Origin: Aquila chrysaetos chrysaetos
Lineage: Eukaryota > Chordata > Aves > Accipitriformes > Accipitridae
Length of the DNA: 64,000 nt
NCBI RefSeq assembly: GCF_900496995.4
Contig: NW_024470392.1
Coordinates: forward strand, 62,001 to 126,000
Direction of reading: 5' to 3'
The first letter of the stretch is position 1, and each line of letters begins with the position of its first letter. Below, piece by piece: positions 1-14,459 of the stretch. Made by a program: the position numbers and the translations under genes. The notes under the pieces are model-generated. The model saw nothing but the letters and a program-made list of their open reading frames with translations. It made no database searches and was not told the DNA's origin.

Positions 1-869
1 CCCTCAAGGCTTCGAGCTGTTCCCCAGATGCTGGAATATCATCGCGGGGGGTGTTTTTTTTAGGGTACCTGGGGTGCGACCGAGTGAATAAAACCACATG
101 GAGGGAGGAGAGGGATAAATTTTACTTGCCGGAAAATACACTCCAACCGACCCCCGGGGCTGCCTCGAACTGGTGCAGTTCTCATCACAGCCCTGGCACG
201 GCCACAGCCCCCCCCCTCCACAGTACCCCGAAACAGCTGTGGGGCCCCCCCGTCTTGTTAGTGCAATTTGGCTTCTGCCTCACCTTTTGCTGGAAAATGG
301 GGAAAATAACCCCAAATAAGAGTCTGAAATTTGGGGGGGGGGGGGGGGGGGCGGAGCTGGGGTGAAAGGAGGAGGGACAGGTAAGGCGATGTTGTGTGTC
401 CCACCCGCCCCAATCCCAGTGGGCAGGGTTCCCGGTACGGCACCCCCCCCAAGTGTTTTAGGGGTGCAGCTCCTGCATCGAGGAGGGGCCGCAACTGAGC
501 AGCTTTGTTAGCAGCTTCGTTAGCAGCCTTGCCCACCCAGCTGCTCGCTGTCAACACCCAACAGGCAGCTTAACTCAGTATCCCAATGCCGGCCACACAC
601 AGCCCCATGGGACATGGCTCCCGCCGCCCCGCCCACACTTCATCCACCAAATTCAGAGGGGTGAACACCAACAACCCCCCAGATTTTGGCCCCCGACGGC
701 GTCACCTTTGTCAACAAGGGGCTTCCAAGCGTCACCCCATCAGCTCCGTCCTCCCCCCTGCAGCCTCTGCGGGAGATAACGGCGGCACGCACCGACCCCG
801 CTCCGTCTTTTTGGGGTTCCCCAGGGAGGGGAGAAGCCACGGGAGGGGGCAGGCTCGGGGTGGCGGAGG
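1..869. other. 3' flank of SH3BP5L, no gene recognised
   Basis: This stretch lies downstream of the SH3BP5L stop codon and probably contains its 3' UTR. I see no canonical AATAAA on the - strand here, so the transcript end is not placed. Open frames are short and read through poly-C/poly-G runs such as the one near 330-350, without recognisable domains. Confidence 0.5.
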
Positions 870-3086
870 CTAAAGGCTGATGCTTCGGTGATGTTTGAAG
901 TGACCCTGCCCGCCCCGGCGTTGCTCTCGTTCCTCCAGCTCGTCGCTGTTGAGGCTGGTAGCGTCCGACAAGCCCAATAAATGTTCGACCGAGTCGAACT
1001 TCTGCAGGTCGGAGGCGATGGTTTGAAGGCTGAGCACCGAAAGCGTGTCGGCTGGGGGGCACTCGGCCCCCAAATGTGTCCCTTCTGTCACCCCCACCTC
1101 GGTACCGGCGTGTTGAGGACTGGCTTCGGCTCCCACCGGCGAAGCTCGACGAACGATGAGGCGTTGGAGACGTCGAGCGTGGATCTGTTCGCTGATCTGT
1201 TCCAGGTTACGCAGGGCCACCGAATAACGCGTCTTGGCTTGCGACACCAACCGCTCCAGCGCCGTCACCTTGGCCTTGTGCTCCTGTGGGAGATGGCATT
1301 GGCCACCACGGCCATCTCAGCATCCCAATGGCCCTTCCCAAAATGAGGGGCAGACCCCACCAGCCTCCTTTTCTTCCCCCTCTCCACCTCATCCTGAAAA
1401 CTGGCAAAAAGCAGCAGGATCCTCCCCAAAATGGGATCCCCGTGCCCCTCACCAGCCTGATGTGCCCCACCGCAAGCGGGAAAGCAACGCGTCCCCCGCC
1501 CAGTACCTCGAGGATCTGGTTGAACTGGGCTTTCAGCTCAAAATAAGGCTTGCTCTTAACAATGACGCGCTTGAGGGACTTCTGGAGGGCTTGGACCTTG
1601 GCCTCGGCTTGCTGACACAGCTGGGTCACGCGCTGGTGCTCCCGCTCGCTCCGCAGCCGCTCTTCCTCCGCCTCATTGACCTGGGGACACCCCAAAACCC
1701 CTTCAGAAGCGGGGTCTCCCCTGTCCCCATCATCCCCAACTTCCAGCCACCTCCTTCAGGCCCCACGCCAACCCTCCCTGAAGATGAAGACCCCCCCCTC
1801 GCCCGTACTTTGCACGTAGCATGGTTGAGCATCTCCTGCCAGGTGGGATCCAAACGGTTCTTGTCGGCCATGACCCCCTGCTCTGCCACGAAAACCATCT
1901 CGCGAGCGGCGTTGTGCATGCTGACGGCTCGCTCGTACCGCAACGCCGCTTTCTGCGTCTCCTGCTGAGCCTGCGCGGCGAGTGGGGAGGGGGTTACGAC
2001 ACTGGGGAGAGGGGGAAAAAAAAAAAAGACACCCCCCCCCCCCCCATCCTTCTGCACCCCTGGGGGAGAGCGGTACCTCCTTGGCAAGGCGCCGGGCTTC
2101 ATAGTAAGGTCGAGCTTTCTCGATGCAGTTGCCCAACTGGGAACCTTGGGCGTTGAGCTTCCTCGCCGATTCGGAGAGGATCCGGCGATAGGCGGTGCGG
2201 GCTTCCTGGAGGCAAGGAGCAGGGAACGTCTCATCCCCGTGTCCCCTCATCCTCCATCGCACCACCCAGGGAGACCCCCTCAGCAGCAGGTTTTTCCTTC
2301 CCAACCACCCCACCAAGCCCAAAACCCGGTAGGGACCAGCATGAAGGTGACCAGTTAAGGACCAGGGAGACCAGTTAAGGACCAGGGAGACCAGTTAAGG
2401 ACCAGGGAGACCAGTTAAGGACCAGGGAGACCAGTTAAGGGCTGGGAACAAGGGTTGGGGGACTGGTTAAGGGCTGGGGGACAAGACTGGGGACCAGTGA
2501 AGGGCTGGAGGACAAATGAAGGGCTAGGGGATAAAGACTGAGGACCCAGTTAAGGGCTGGAGGGACCAGTTACGGGCTGGGGAACATGGGCTGGGGGACT
2601 GGTTAAGGGCTGGGGGATTGGTTAAGGACCAGGGAACAAAGACTGGGGGACCAGTTAGGGACTGGGGGAAAAGCTCACATCCAGCTGGAGCTCCACCCGG
2701 TTGATCTCCTCATTAGCCTGGTTGAGATGCTCCAGCTCCTCCTGGGGAAGGGAGAAGCCAAACAAGGGGTGAGGGAAGAGAAACGCAACCCCCAAATCCG
2801 TCGTGCCCCCAACCCCCCCAAAAAAACAGGGGGAACCAGGAAAAAGACCTTTCCTGCACCCACTCCTCACCTGTATCCTGGGGTCCAGCTCTTCCTCCTC
2901 CTCCTCCTCCTCTCCTACCACTTTTGGGGGTGTCCTGGGCTCCTCGCCCTCACACGCTCCTCCCGAAACAGCCGCCCCTGCCTCATCCTCGTCCCCCCCT
3001 GGGGAGACTCCCAGCTGCCCGGGAGGCGTCTGACGTCCGTCCCCTCTGTTTGTCCCCCAAACCAGCCTCTCTTCCGCGTCCCCCAT
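870..3086 (-). CDS. SH3BP5L: SH3BP5L, SH3-binding domain protein 5-like (RAB11 GEF family)
   Basis: Six coding exons on the - strand: 3086-2871, 2741-2679, 2205-2077, 1970-1809, 1680-1507 and 1283-870. All are phase 0 with GT/AG borders and give 385 codons plus a stop; I recall about 393 aa for human. The ATG at 3086 opens an acidic, Glu-rich N-terminus ending DPRIQ. A long coiled-coil body follows (EELEHLNQA, ARPYYEARRLAKE, VSMHNAAREMVFVAEQG, TRYSVALRNLEQISEQIHAR), and the C-terminus ends in RSISL. These segments match the SH3BP5/SH3BP5L family closely. Known for the family: the coiled coil forms a V-shaped exchange factor for RAB11 on recycling endosomes, and SH3BP5 also binds BTK and JNK. 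The linker after residue 290 is shorter than in mammals. A noncoding first exon probably ends at 4473. Confidence 0.97.
2340..2660. repeat. Minisatellite in SH3BP5L intron 2 (about 20-bp unit)
   Basis: Near-perfect copies of a 20-bp unit (gaccagttaaggaccaggga) run from about 2349 to 2440. They decay into a looser ladder of 'ggttaagggctggggga' units up to the exon border at 2679. The array fills most of the intron between exons 2205-2077 and 2741-2679. Confidence 0.9.
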
Positions 3087-3399
3087 GGCGGGATCCCCCC
3101 CAATCCAGGCGACGTCAGAGTCCGCTTCGCTTCAGGGGGGGGGCCAGCATCTTAGCAGGGGGGCCATTCAGCGCCAACCCACCCCGCGTGGAGCAAGGGG
3201 CCCTATTTCATTTTGGGGGTGAGCCAGATGGGGGGGTGGAGGGAGCAGGGGGAAGCCCCCAATGTCGGCAGAGACAGCTCCCCCCCCCGAGAGACGATGA
3301 TTTGGGATCTGGATCGGCCGAGACAGGATGGGGGGGGGGGGGGGGGGGGGCTGGAAAACAACCGGGAAAAGGTCAGCTCCCTCCTGCACCCCACAAGGT

Positions 3400-4435
3400 G
3401 CCCCCCCCAATTCCCTCTCCCTAGACCCCTCCAGTGCCCCCCCAATGCACTGCCCCCCCATATCACCCCAATGCCCACCCCACATGTCCCTCACCCCTCT
3501 AATGCCCCCCCACCCCTCCAATGACCCCTATTATCTGTCCAATGCCCCCCTAAATGCCCCCCCACCACTGCACTGCCCCCCATATCCCTCCAATGCCCCC
3601 CCACCCCTCTAATGCCCCCTATATCCCCCTAATGCCCCAACCCCTCCAACAGCCCCCCCAAAATGCCCCCACCACTGCACTACCCCCCATATCCCCCCAA
3701 ATACCCCCCCACCCCTCCAATGCCTCCTATATCCCCCCAATGCCCCCCCAGCCCTCCAATGGCCCCATATCCCCCCAATGCCCCCCATCCTTCCAGTGGT
3801 ACCCCCGAATGCCCCCCAATACCCCCTATATTCCCCCAATGCCCTCTGTATCCCCCCCACCCCTCCAATGCCCTCCATATCCCCCCAGTGCCCCCCCACC
3901 CCTCCAATACCCCCCATATCCCCACAATGGCCCCCCAAATGCCCCCCACCCCAATCCCCCCTATATCTCCCCCATCCCTCCAATTCCTCCCAAATGCCCC
4001 TCCACCCCTCCAATGCCCCCCATATTGCCCCAATGCGCCCCCATCCCTCCAATGCCCCCCCAAAATGCCCCCCACCACTTGCACTGCTCTCATATCCCCC
4101 CAATGCCCCCTATATCCCCCCAATCCCTCCAATGCCCCCCCAAATGCCCCCCCACCCCTCCAATACCCCCCATATCCCCCAATGCCTCCCCCAAACGCCC
4201 CCCCACCACTTGCACTGCCCTCATATCCCCCCCAACGCCCCCAACCCTCTAATACCCCCCCCACAACCCCCCCCACATCCCCCCTAACCATCCCCAACAC
4301 GCTCCCCACCCCTCCACTAACACCTCTCTCCCCGCAACAACCCCCCCCATACCCCCCCATATCTCCCTTCCCCACGCCCTCCCCCGCTCCAACACCCCCT
4401 CACAACCCCCAAAAGCCCCCCCAAAAACCTCCCCC
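3400..4435. repeat. C-rich minisatellite in SH3BP5L 5' intron
   Basis: About 1 kb of repeats built from 'cccccatatccccccaatgcc' and 'cacccctccaatgc' blocks, roughly 20 bp each. On the - strand it is G-rich and lies between the noncoding first exon (ending 4473) and the first coding exon of SH3BP5L. The long proline- or glycine-rich frames through it are by-products of the repeat. Confidence 0.9.
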
Positions 4436-4439
4436 CCCC

Positions 4440-4800
4440 CCCCCCCAAGGCGGGGCCGCGGCCTGTGTTTACCTCCCGCTCCGCCACAGCGGCTCCACGT
4501 CCCCGCCCCCCCGCCACCGGAAGCGGAAGCGGCCTCCTCACTCTCCCCTCTCCTCCTCCTCCTGCCGTACGCCATAACGGCCCCCAGCGTTTCGCCGCCT
4601 TCCGCAGCCTCCACGGATCGCCCGGTCTACCGGTGACCTTAAGCTGGGTGCGGAGGTGAGTACCGCTGAGGAATAAGCCGCCGCGCTCCGCCTGGCCCCG
4701 CTCTTTCTCGTGATGGGTCGGGGAATGGGCAGCGGTAGAGGTTCGAGTGGGTGCCGCCATCTTGTTTTACGGTGGCGCCGCCGCGCCTCAAGATGGCGGC
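4440..4800. promoter_or_regulatory. CpG-rich bidirectional promoter, SH3BP5L (-) and zinc-finger gene (+)
   Basis: A CpG-dense stretch with divergent first exons. On the - strand a splice donor (GGGAG|GTAAAC) ends an exon at 4473. On the + strand a donor (GCGGAG|GTGAGT) ends an exon at 4655. Tandem ETS-type sites lie at 4517-4529 (CCGGAAGCGGAAG). At 4753-4800 two exact inverted copies of GCCGCCATCTTG (4753-4764 and 4789-4800) flank a GC spacer; the core AAGATGGCGGC matches the YY1 motif. There is no TATA box. Start sites around 4570-4620 are inferred. Confidence 0.7.
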
Positions 4801-5079
4801 TGCCTCCTTTAAACCCCCCTTCAACCCATTCGACCACGTTTATAAAGTTCCTTCCCTCTACCCCCCCCCGCCCCCACCCCCACCGCGGAAATGTCGGTCT
4901 CTGGTGGGGTGTGCGGGGAAGGGGGGCGGTGAGGCTGAGGGAGGCCAAAATGGGGCCTATAGACACATATAATACCTCTATTATTATGGCCCGCCCCGCC
5001 CCCCCCCCCCCCAGCGCTGCAGGTACCGGGAGGTGATGGGGGGGGCCTTTGTCTTAATAACCCCCCCACAGGGTGCGAA

Positions 5080-5345
5080 CACCCCAAGTTGGGGAGGGCG
5101 GGGGACCCCCCCAACTCATGCCGGGGGTGGGGGCTGCGATGGGGGGGACCCCCCAACTTATCTCAGGGGTGGGGGGGCTATGATGGGGGACCCCCAACTC
5201 ATCCCAGGGGTGGGGGGCTATGATGGGGGACCCCCAACTCATCCCAGGGGTGGAGAGCTGCAATGCAGGACCCCCAAATCATGCCAGGGATGGGGGGGCT
5301 GCGATAAGGGACCCCAACTCATCCCGGGGGGGTAGGGCTAAGACC
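5080..5345. repeat. Short tandem array (about 46-bp unit)
   Basis: Five to six copies of 'gggacccccaactcatcc' followed by 'aggggtggggggctatgat' lie in the 5' intron or UTR region of the + strand zinc-finger gene. Confidence 0.85.
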
Positions 5346-5530
5346 CATGGCACCCCCCAATGACCCCCACCCCACTGTTTTGGGGTGCCAGTGTAGCCCC
5401 TAAAGCCAGGGTAAGGATGATGGGGGGGCTCCAACTCCATGCGTAACCCCCCCCCCCTTTCACCTTGCACACCATTTTCTCCCAGAGCAGGTTTGATGTG
5501 ACACCCCCCCCCTCCTCCCCCCCCTCACGG

Positions 5531-6795
<1,265 letters not shown>

Positions 6796-8292
6796 AGGGG
6801 GATGGTCAAGGTCACCCCATTTTCCAAGCTCCATGCCACCAACGATGCTTCCTCCAGCTCCTTGTGGACCATGAAATGGTGTCGGCTCAGGAACCACTTC
6901 ACTTCCCATCCAATATTTTAATTCTAATAGGTTTTTTTCCAAGCATCTTTAGGTTTGATTTCACCAAAATAAGGCCAAAAAAAAAGTCTTTATCATGGTG
7001 ATGCCCTCCTCAAGGGACAAAGGGGACATGGCAGGATGGGACCCTGGCTATTTTTGGGGTGGGGGGGGAAGACATCCCCACGGGGTATTTTAGGGTGATT
7101 TTGCGAGGGGATTTTTCAACCGGTGCTGAAGGGAATGGGGCTACAAGGTGGGATTGAGTCATTTTGAGGTGAAAAAAAAACCCTTTCTCTTCTAGAATGC
7201 TGTTTTAGGGAGATTTAGACCCGAAAATCAATCTCTGCTGTTCCCATCACGGCATCAACGTCTGACCATGGTGGCTGGAAAACCGGGATGGGGGGTGGTG
7301 TAGGAATAACCTGAGGTTTGATACCATTTGGGGGTTATTTTATATTAAAAAAATACTCAATAAAATTATATGAAGTGGTAGACGGGTCGATCCGTCTCAG
7401 CTTTTGGGGTGCAAAGTTATGGAGAAACTTTTGGGTGCTGGGAGGTTGGGACACCCCAACCCCCAAAAATACTTCATACCCCCACCCAGGTGGGTGCTGA
7501 AGTTGGGGGGAGGGGTGTTACCCCCCATTTTCTTAGTGGGTTACAGTGGGGGGGATGATTTCAGAGCCAGCATCCTGTGGGGTGCAGGGCTGCCAGAGGA
7601 CCCCCCCAACCCCCCCGCCAACAGCTGAGGGGTTAAGGCAGGGCTGGAGCTGCGGGAGGTGGCTCTGAACTGGGGATTCACTTCCCAGGTCAGGAGCATC
7701 TGGGGGGGGGGACGGGACACGGGTGGGACACGGCCAGGCTGCATTGGATGGGGGGGGGAAATCCAGGGAGACACACACGGGACCACCGGAGCAGGATCTG
7801 GCTGCACTGGGAGGGGTGTGGGGGGGGATGGGAGACCCCCCCAAGACCCCCTGGAGCAGGGCCAGGCTGCACTGGGGTGGGGGGAGACCCCCGGGAAAAC
7901 CCCCAGGACCCCTGGAGTGGGGCCATGCTGCACTGGGGGGGACCCCCAGGAACCCCGGAGAGGGGTCAGGCTGCACTGGGGGGTGGGAGACCCCCCACAA
8001 CCCCCAGGTTCCCCCCCAGTGGGGCTGGGCTGCACTGGGGGGTGCAGGGGACCCCCCCATGACCCCCCACAATGGGGGGATGCCCAGCCTCCTGCGTCCT
8101 GTCATCCTCCCGGTGATGCCCCATGGTGAGTCAAGCCCACCCCACTCCCCCCCTCACCCTGTCCCCAGGACCCTCCTTGCCGCCCCATCGATTTTTTTTT
8201 TTCCCCAGAAATCCCATTTTTAGGAGAAATCCAAAAACCCCCCCAAAAGTGGGGTGATGGCTTTTGGGGTTGTCCCCTTTAGGGCTGTCCCC
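6796..8292. other. Zinc-finger 3' UTR and tandem repeats
   Basis: The first part, to about 7370, is probably the 3' UTR of the 12-finger gene, with AATAAA at 7359. From about 7725 to 8075 there is a tandem array of 'caggctgcactgggg' plus poly-C blocks at 55-65 bp spacing. No coding exon is recognised. Confidence 0.6.
7725..8075. repeat. Minisatellite, 'ggctgcactgggg' core
   Basis: Seven or so copies of the core ggctgcactgggg are separated by variable runs of C/A-rich sequence. Units are about 55-65 bp. Confidence 0.85.
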
Positions 8293-9912
8293 ATGGAGGT
8301 GATGACCATGGAGGAAGATGCTGCAGCTCTCGTCCCGGTCCCGACAGCCTGCTGTGGGAACACCGTGAAGAGGAACGAGGACACTGTGGTCCCGCTGGGT
8401 AAGAGTCCCCGGGTTTGGGGACAAGGCGAGGGGTTGGATGGGTGGCTGAGAAGTGGCTTTGGTGGGGATGAGCGTCTGGGGAGGCGTGGTGGTGGTGGTG
8501 GTGCTTTGGCCCTAAGTAGAGCTCTTGTGCTGTGTTGTGTCCCCAAACCTTCTCCCACCATGTCCCCAACTTCTCCCACCGTGACTCCATCCCTTCTCCC
8601 ACCGTGACTCCATCCCTTCTGCCACGGTGACACCATCCCTTCTCCCACCACGTCCCTATCCCTTCGCCCACCATGTCCCCAAACCTTCTCGAGGTGGCTT
8701 CTGCCTTGGGAGCCTTGATCTTCTCCTGGGGCCACCCGGCTCTTGGCTGACCATTGTTTCTTGTAACTCATGTGGTTCCCCGTCTCCGCTCCACGTTAAC
8801 CCCCTCCCAGCTGGAGAGGGCTGTTGGGGATGGTCTCTCTCCCCAACAGATCTGGGTTCAATTAAGGAGGAGGAAAAACGGCAGCAGGACGCTCCTGAGC
8901 GAGCGGACGCACCGGTGGAACCCCCAACCTCCAGCCAGCAGTGGTCCCCAAGGACCCATCCTGGGGGATCCCCACTCCGAGGGGACAACAGGAGCGATGA
9001 GGCACCCAGCACCTGCCAGGAATGCGGGAAGAGCTTCCGTTGCCGCTTGGCGTTGGTGAGCCATCATCGGAGACACACGGGCGAATGACCCTTCAGCTGC
9101 CAGGATTGCGGACGCCACTTCAACCTGACGGCCCACCGACGCCTCCACACCAGTGAACGTCCCTACGCTTGTCCCGACTGTGGGAAGAGTTACCACGTCA
9201 GCTGCTCCCTCCGACAACATCAGAAGACGCACACGGGCGAACGACCTTACCGGTACGAGGAATGCGGGAAGAGCTTCAGGCACAGATCAACGTTGACCAT
9301 CCATCACCGTGTGCATTCGGGGGAGAGGCCCTACAAGTGCCCCAAGTGCCACAAGAGCTTCAAGAACAGCTCGGAGCTGGTGCGGCATTGGCGGACCCAC
9401 ACTGGCGAGCGACCCTACGATTGCTCTCAATGCGGGCAGCGTTTCGGCAACAGCTCCCAACTGGCGCGGCATCAGCGGACGCACACCAAGCACAGGCACC
9501 CCTACCCAACCTGTAGGAAGAGCTTTTTCAACCGTCCCAGGCTCACCAAGCACCGACGAGTGCAGACCGGTGAGAAAGATTACCGCTGCCCCAACTGTGG
9601 CAGTGGCTTCAACCATCGCTCCAACCTCCTGGTTCACCAGCAGTCCCACCTGGAGCAGAAACCTGACATTTGCCTGGATTGCCCCAAAAGCTTCACCTGC
9701 AGCTCCCAACTCATCCGGCATCAGCAGATCCACAGCAAGGAAAAGCCTTAGGGTTGCGACGAGTGCGGCAAGAGCTTTCAGCACAGCTCCGGTCTCATCT
9801 TGCATCGCAAGAGGCACCAACCAAAGATGGGGACAACCCCACCGGGGACCATTCCCACCCTGGTGGCATCTCAGACCTACCTACACATCACCGTGGTCCC
9901 TGGTGGTAGCAC
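8293..9912 (+). pseudogene. Decayed C2H2 zinc-finger gene
   Basis: The 5' structure is preserved. An exon starts at ATG 8293 (MEVMTMEEDAAALVPVP) and ends at donor 8398. It joins in phase to an exon opening after the acceptor at 8849 (DLGSIKEEEKRQQDAPE). The finger region then has a TGA at 9086-9088, where the linker HTGER should have CGA, and a TAG at 9749-9751, where KPY should have TAC. Several fingers are damaged in other ways: the second is short between Phe and the His pair (FNLTAHRRLH), one has Tyr for its first Cys (RYEECGKSF), and one lacks its first Cys (YPTCRKSF). About nine finger remnants stay in one frame to 9912. A truncated product with one finger is possible. AATAAA at 10223 marks a likely old transcript end. 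Confidence 0.85.
8540..8690. repeat. 27-bp tandem repeat in intron of zinc-finger pseudogene
   Basis: Five to six copies of 'cttctcccaccgtgactcc' plus 'atccc', with slight drift. Confidence 0.85.
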
Positions 9913-11373
9913 CAAGGGGTAACCAACACATCCACCCACATTCCACCAGCTATTATTTTTCTTTCCCTATATGTTTTTATATATAAAAGGGTTTTTTTGG
10001 GGGGGTGGTTTAAAAAAAGACACCCCCATCTTCTGGTTTTTTTGTGTTAGATTATAGATGAGGGGAAGGGAGGGAGGCGAGACCCATGAGCTTCACCCTC
10101 AAAAAAAGAAATCACGGTAAAATGGGTTTTTTTAGATGTGTCTCTTCAATTTCTCTATTTTTTCAACCCTATTTAGGGTCTTTTTACAGGATGGGGATGG
10201 ATCAAAAGAAAATCACGGCCAAAATAAAAGCATTTCAGTGTTGGCATTGTGTGAGTATCTCTGTGGTGGTGACGAAGCAGGGGCTGTGTGGGTGGAAGAG
10301 CCTTTTTTGGAGGGGAAAACTTAAAAAATTCCCCAATTTTGGGGGGCTGGGAGCATCTTCTGCACCCAGAGTGTGAGGGCACCCCCCCCCCCCCAGGAAG
10401 TGCCTGCAGGGGTGGTGGGCCTGGGGTGGAGACCCTGGAGCTGGGATCGGGCTTTCCATCCCTCTCCATTTCCCTTGGACAAGGACGAAGGTTCAAACCA
10501 AACCATGGATGAGGTTTATTTGGCGCCGATGGTCATAGGGGTGCAGCATCCTTCCAAAACATGGACACCACAAGCCCATGTGTCCTTCTCACCCTCCACC
10601 CATCCATGGAGTTGTCCCACCACTCCCATCCTTTCAGCACCATTAGGAAAATTCAACCCTAGAGATGGCCAAGCCCCAGCCTGGATGAAAACGAGGTGGT
10701 GTGGGTTCAACAAGGCCATACCAAGGCGGTGAGTGAAGAAAAAGTTTATTGCAGCTGAGTTCTTGTTTATTTTTGGCAGCACAAAGGGAGTGAGAGTAGG
10801 ACGTGGAGTTGGGCTGTGCCCATCTCCATCCCTAAGATGTTGCAGGAGCCTCTTCTGAAGCCCTTTGGACAATTCAAGAGTTTAGTCATCCAAAGATGAA
10901 CCGTAGATGGGCAGGACAGAGGTTGCATGATGCTACCGAATAACATCATGTGAAAAAAAACCCAAACCTGTAAATGAGGAAGAACTCAGCCTGGTGTGTC
11001 CCAACAGGGTTGTGGGACCGTTTCCACCCCACTTCTTCCTTCCCGAAGAAGCTGAGTCCCAAGTAGTGTCTTCAAAATCTTGGTCTGTGCCCAAATCCAT
11101 TCACCATTTGGCTGTGGAAGAAGCCCGCGGTCCATATGGTGTTGCTTGATGCCACCAGAAGAAATTATTGGCCCAAGCAGATGTGACTTTTTAGAGTCTA
11201 AAGCCAATGAGTCCACTCTTCCTAATGAATTTCTGCCATTGGTCTGCATCCCACAGCTGAGCCCATCTCAGCAAATGGATGTTCCTACCTGCATTCATCC
11301 GGGTCCCTATGGGGAACCAGGAAGATGTGGGGACCACCAGCCAGGTCTCTACCCAACATGGGTCACGAGGTCT
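9913..11373. other. Convergent 3' ends of two zinc-finger genes
   Basis: The + strand AATAAA at 10223-10228 probably ends the pseudogene transcript. - strand poly(A) signals (TTTATT on the + strand) at 10515-10520 and 10745-10750 probably serve the 10-finger gene upstream of them. No coding sequence is recognised. Confidence 0.5.
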
Positions 11374-12594
<1,221 letters not shown>

Positions 12595-12764
12595 GTCCTC
12601 TTCCTCGCGGCCTCCTCCTCAATCTGGCCAAGGTTTGGGAACGGGAAATCCTGTTTTGGGGGGGGGGTGAACAAGCTGTGAGTGCGTTCCCTGGTTTGGG
12701 TTGTGGGTTGCTCCTGCCCAAGTCCATCCCTACCGGGAAGTCAACCACCAAGATCTTTTGCGCA

Positions 12765-12910
12765 TAAAACCCTCAAGATACAGCCCATAAACCCCTCCAA
12801 AATGCAGCCCATAAAGCCCTCCAAAACACCAAGATACAGCCCAGAAAACCCTCCAAAACACCAAAATGCAGCCCATAAACCCCTCCAAAACACCAAAATA
12901 GAGCCAAGAC
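12765..12910. repeat. Short tandem array (about 31-bp unit)
   Basis: Four to five copies of 'caaaatgcagcccataaa' plus 'cccctccaaaacac' lie in the upstream region of the 10-finger gene. Confidence 0.85.
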
Positions 12911-13239
12911 GTGGGGCCAGCGTTATAAATACAAAGCTCCAACCTCAGAAGGGAGGTGGAGGAGAAATAAAGAGGTTGTCCTGCTTGGGAAATATGGTTA
13001 TGGGAAGAGAAGGACCAGCGTCATGTCCCTACAAACCCTGTCCCACCGGAGCCGGAGAGAGGACAAGGACAAGGGCAAGGTCAGCGATGTCCCTGGCTAA
13101 GGCTCAGCCCCCCAAAATCACTCGCTTTCAGCCCAAAAAACCACCCGACGCAGCACCCAGATGCGAGTGAGAAAGAACCGGGACTGCGATGGACCACCCG
13201 GTTCGACCTTGAAGGGTGGGGGTCTGCAACCAGCCCCCC

Positions 13240-13650
13240 CCCCCCCCCCAGGCCATTGCACACCCCCTGTGTTGCACAAGGGGAAACTGAGGCAGGGACC
13301 ACCAACACCCCCCCCCCCCCCCCCCCCAAAAGGGCTCCCATAGGGTTGGGGAAAAAAAAGAGCTCTGCGACCACCCCCTTCCCTGTTACCTGGGGGGGGG
13401 GCAGAGCAGATCTTGAGCAGGGGGGTGATGCTCCTGCCCGCCCCCCCCCCCCCCCGCCTCCGCCGGTACCGGGCGATCGCTGCGGGGCTGCGGGTTGACA
13501 ATGGAGGAGGCGGCGGCGGTGCCTGACCCAGGAAGGCCAACCCCTCAACGGGGGGGGGGGCACACACCGCATCCCCCCCATCCCCAGCGGCCGGGGCCCT
13601 CTGCCGGCAGCAGACACCGGGGGGGGTGTCGTGTCCTCCCCCCCCAAAAA
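13240..13650. other. CpG- and homopolymer-rich segment, possible promoter
   Basis: Poly-C and poly-G runs surround a CpG-rich core at about 13430-13530 containing gcgatcgc. It lies about 0.9 kb upstream of the first coding exon of the - strand 10-finger gene and could be its promoter. A + strand frame beginning at ATG 13501 (MEEAAAVPDPGRP) runs straight into repeats and is not convincing as a gene. Confidence 0.35.
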
Positions 13651-13699
13651 AACCCAAAACCTCCCGGCACGCCCCCCCACCCCCAATATCCGCCCCCCC

Positions 13700-14450
13700 C
13701 CCCCCCGGGATATTTGTGGCTCAGCTCTGGAGTCCTACAAGCTGCAAATGTTACCCCCACCACCAAAAAAACACCACCTCCCTGGGACACCACCCCCCCC
13801 AATATCCCCCCCATCCAAGAGATATTTGTGGCTCAGCTCTGGAGTCCTGCAAGCTGCAAACATCCCCCCCCACCCCCCCAAAAAAACCCCCACCTTCCAG
13901 GGACCCCCCAACGGCCCCCCCCATGGGATATTTGTGGCTCAGCTCTGGAGTCCTACAAGCTGCAAATGTTCCCCCCCCCCCCCCCAAAAAACCCCCACCT
14001 CCCTGGGACACCCCCCCCCCCCAATATGCCCCCCATCCAAGAGATATTTGTGGCTCAACTCTGGAGTCCTGCAGGCTCCAAACATCCCCCCCCCCCAAAA
14101 AAACCCCACCTCCCAGGGACACACCCCCCCCCCCCCCCCCCCGGGATATTTGTGGCTCAGCTCTGGAGTCCTGCAAGCTGCAAACACCCCGCCCCCCCCC
14201 CCCCCAAAAAAAAAAAAAAACCACCTTCCAGGGACCCCCCCAACAGCCCCCCCCCCATGGGATATTTGCAGCTCAGCCCTGGAGTCCTGCAGGCTCCCCC
14301 CCCCCCCCAAAAAAAACCACCCCACCTCCCAGGGACCCCCGCCCCATGGGATATTTTTGGCTCAGCTCTGGAATCCTGCAAGCTGCAAACATCCCCCCCC
14401 CCCCCCCAAAAAAAAACAAAACCACCTCCCAGGGACCCCCCCAGCCCCAC
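13700..14450. repeat. Minisatellite with 'gatatttgtggctcagctctgg' core (about 105-bp unit)
   Basis: Seven copies of a conserved segment of about 45 bp (gatatttgtggctcagctct, then ggagtcctgcaagctgcaaa) start near 13718, 13822, 13928, 14042, 14146, 14262 and 14350. They are separated by spacers of poly-C followed by poly-A that vary in length. The proline-rich frames of over 280 codons through it are by-products. Confidence 0.93.
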
Positions 14451-14459
14451 AGGCTGAGA

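Noticed and set aside
3609-4375. Glycine- or proline-rich frames of 160-300 codons on both strands
   Set aside because: They lie wholly in the C-rich minisatellite of the SH3BP5L intron. Several frames are open at once because the repeat lacks stops.
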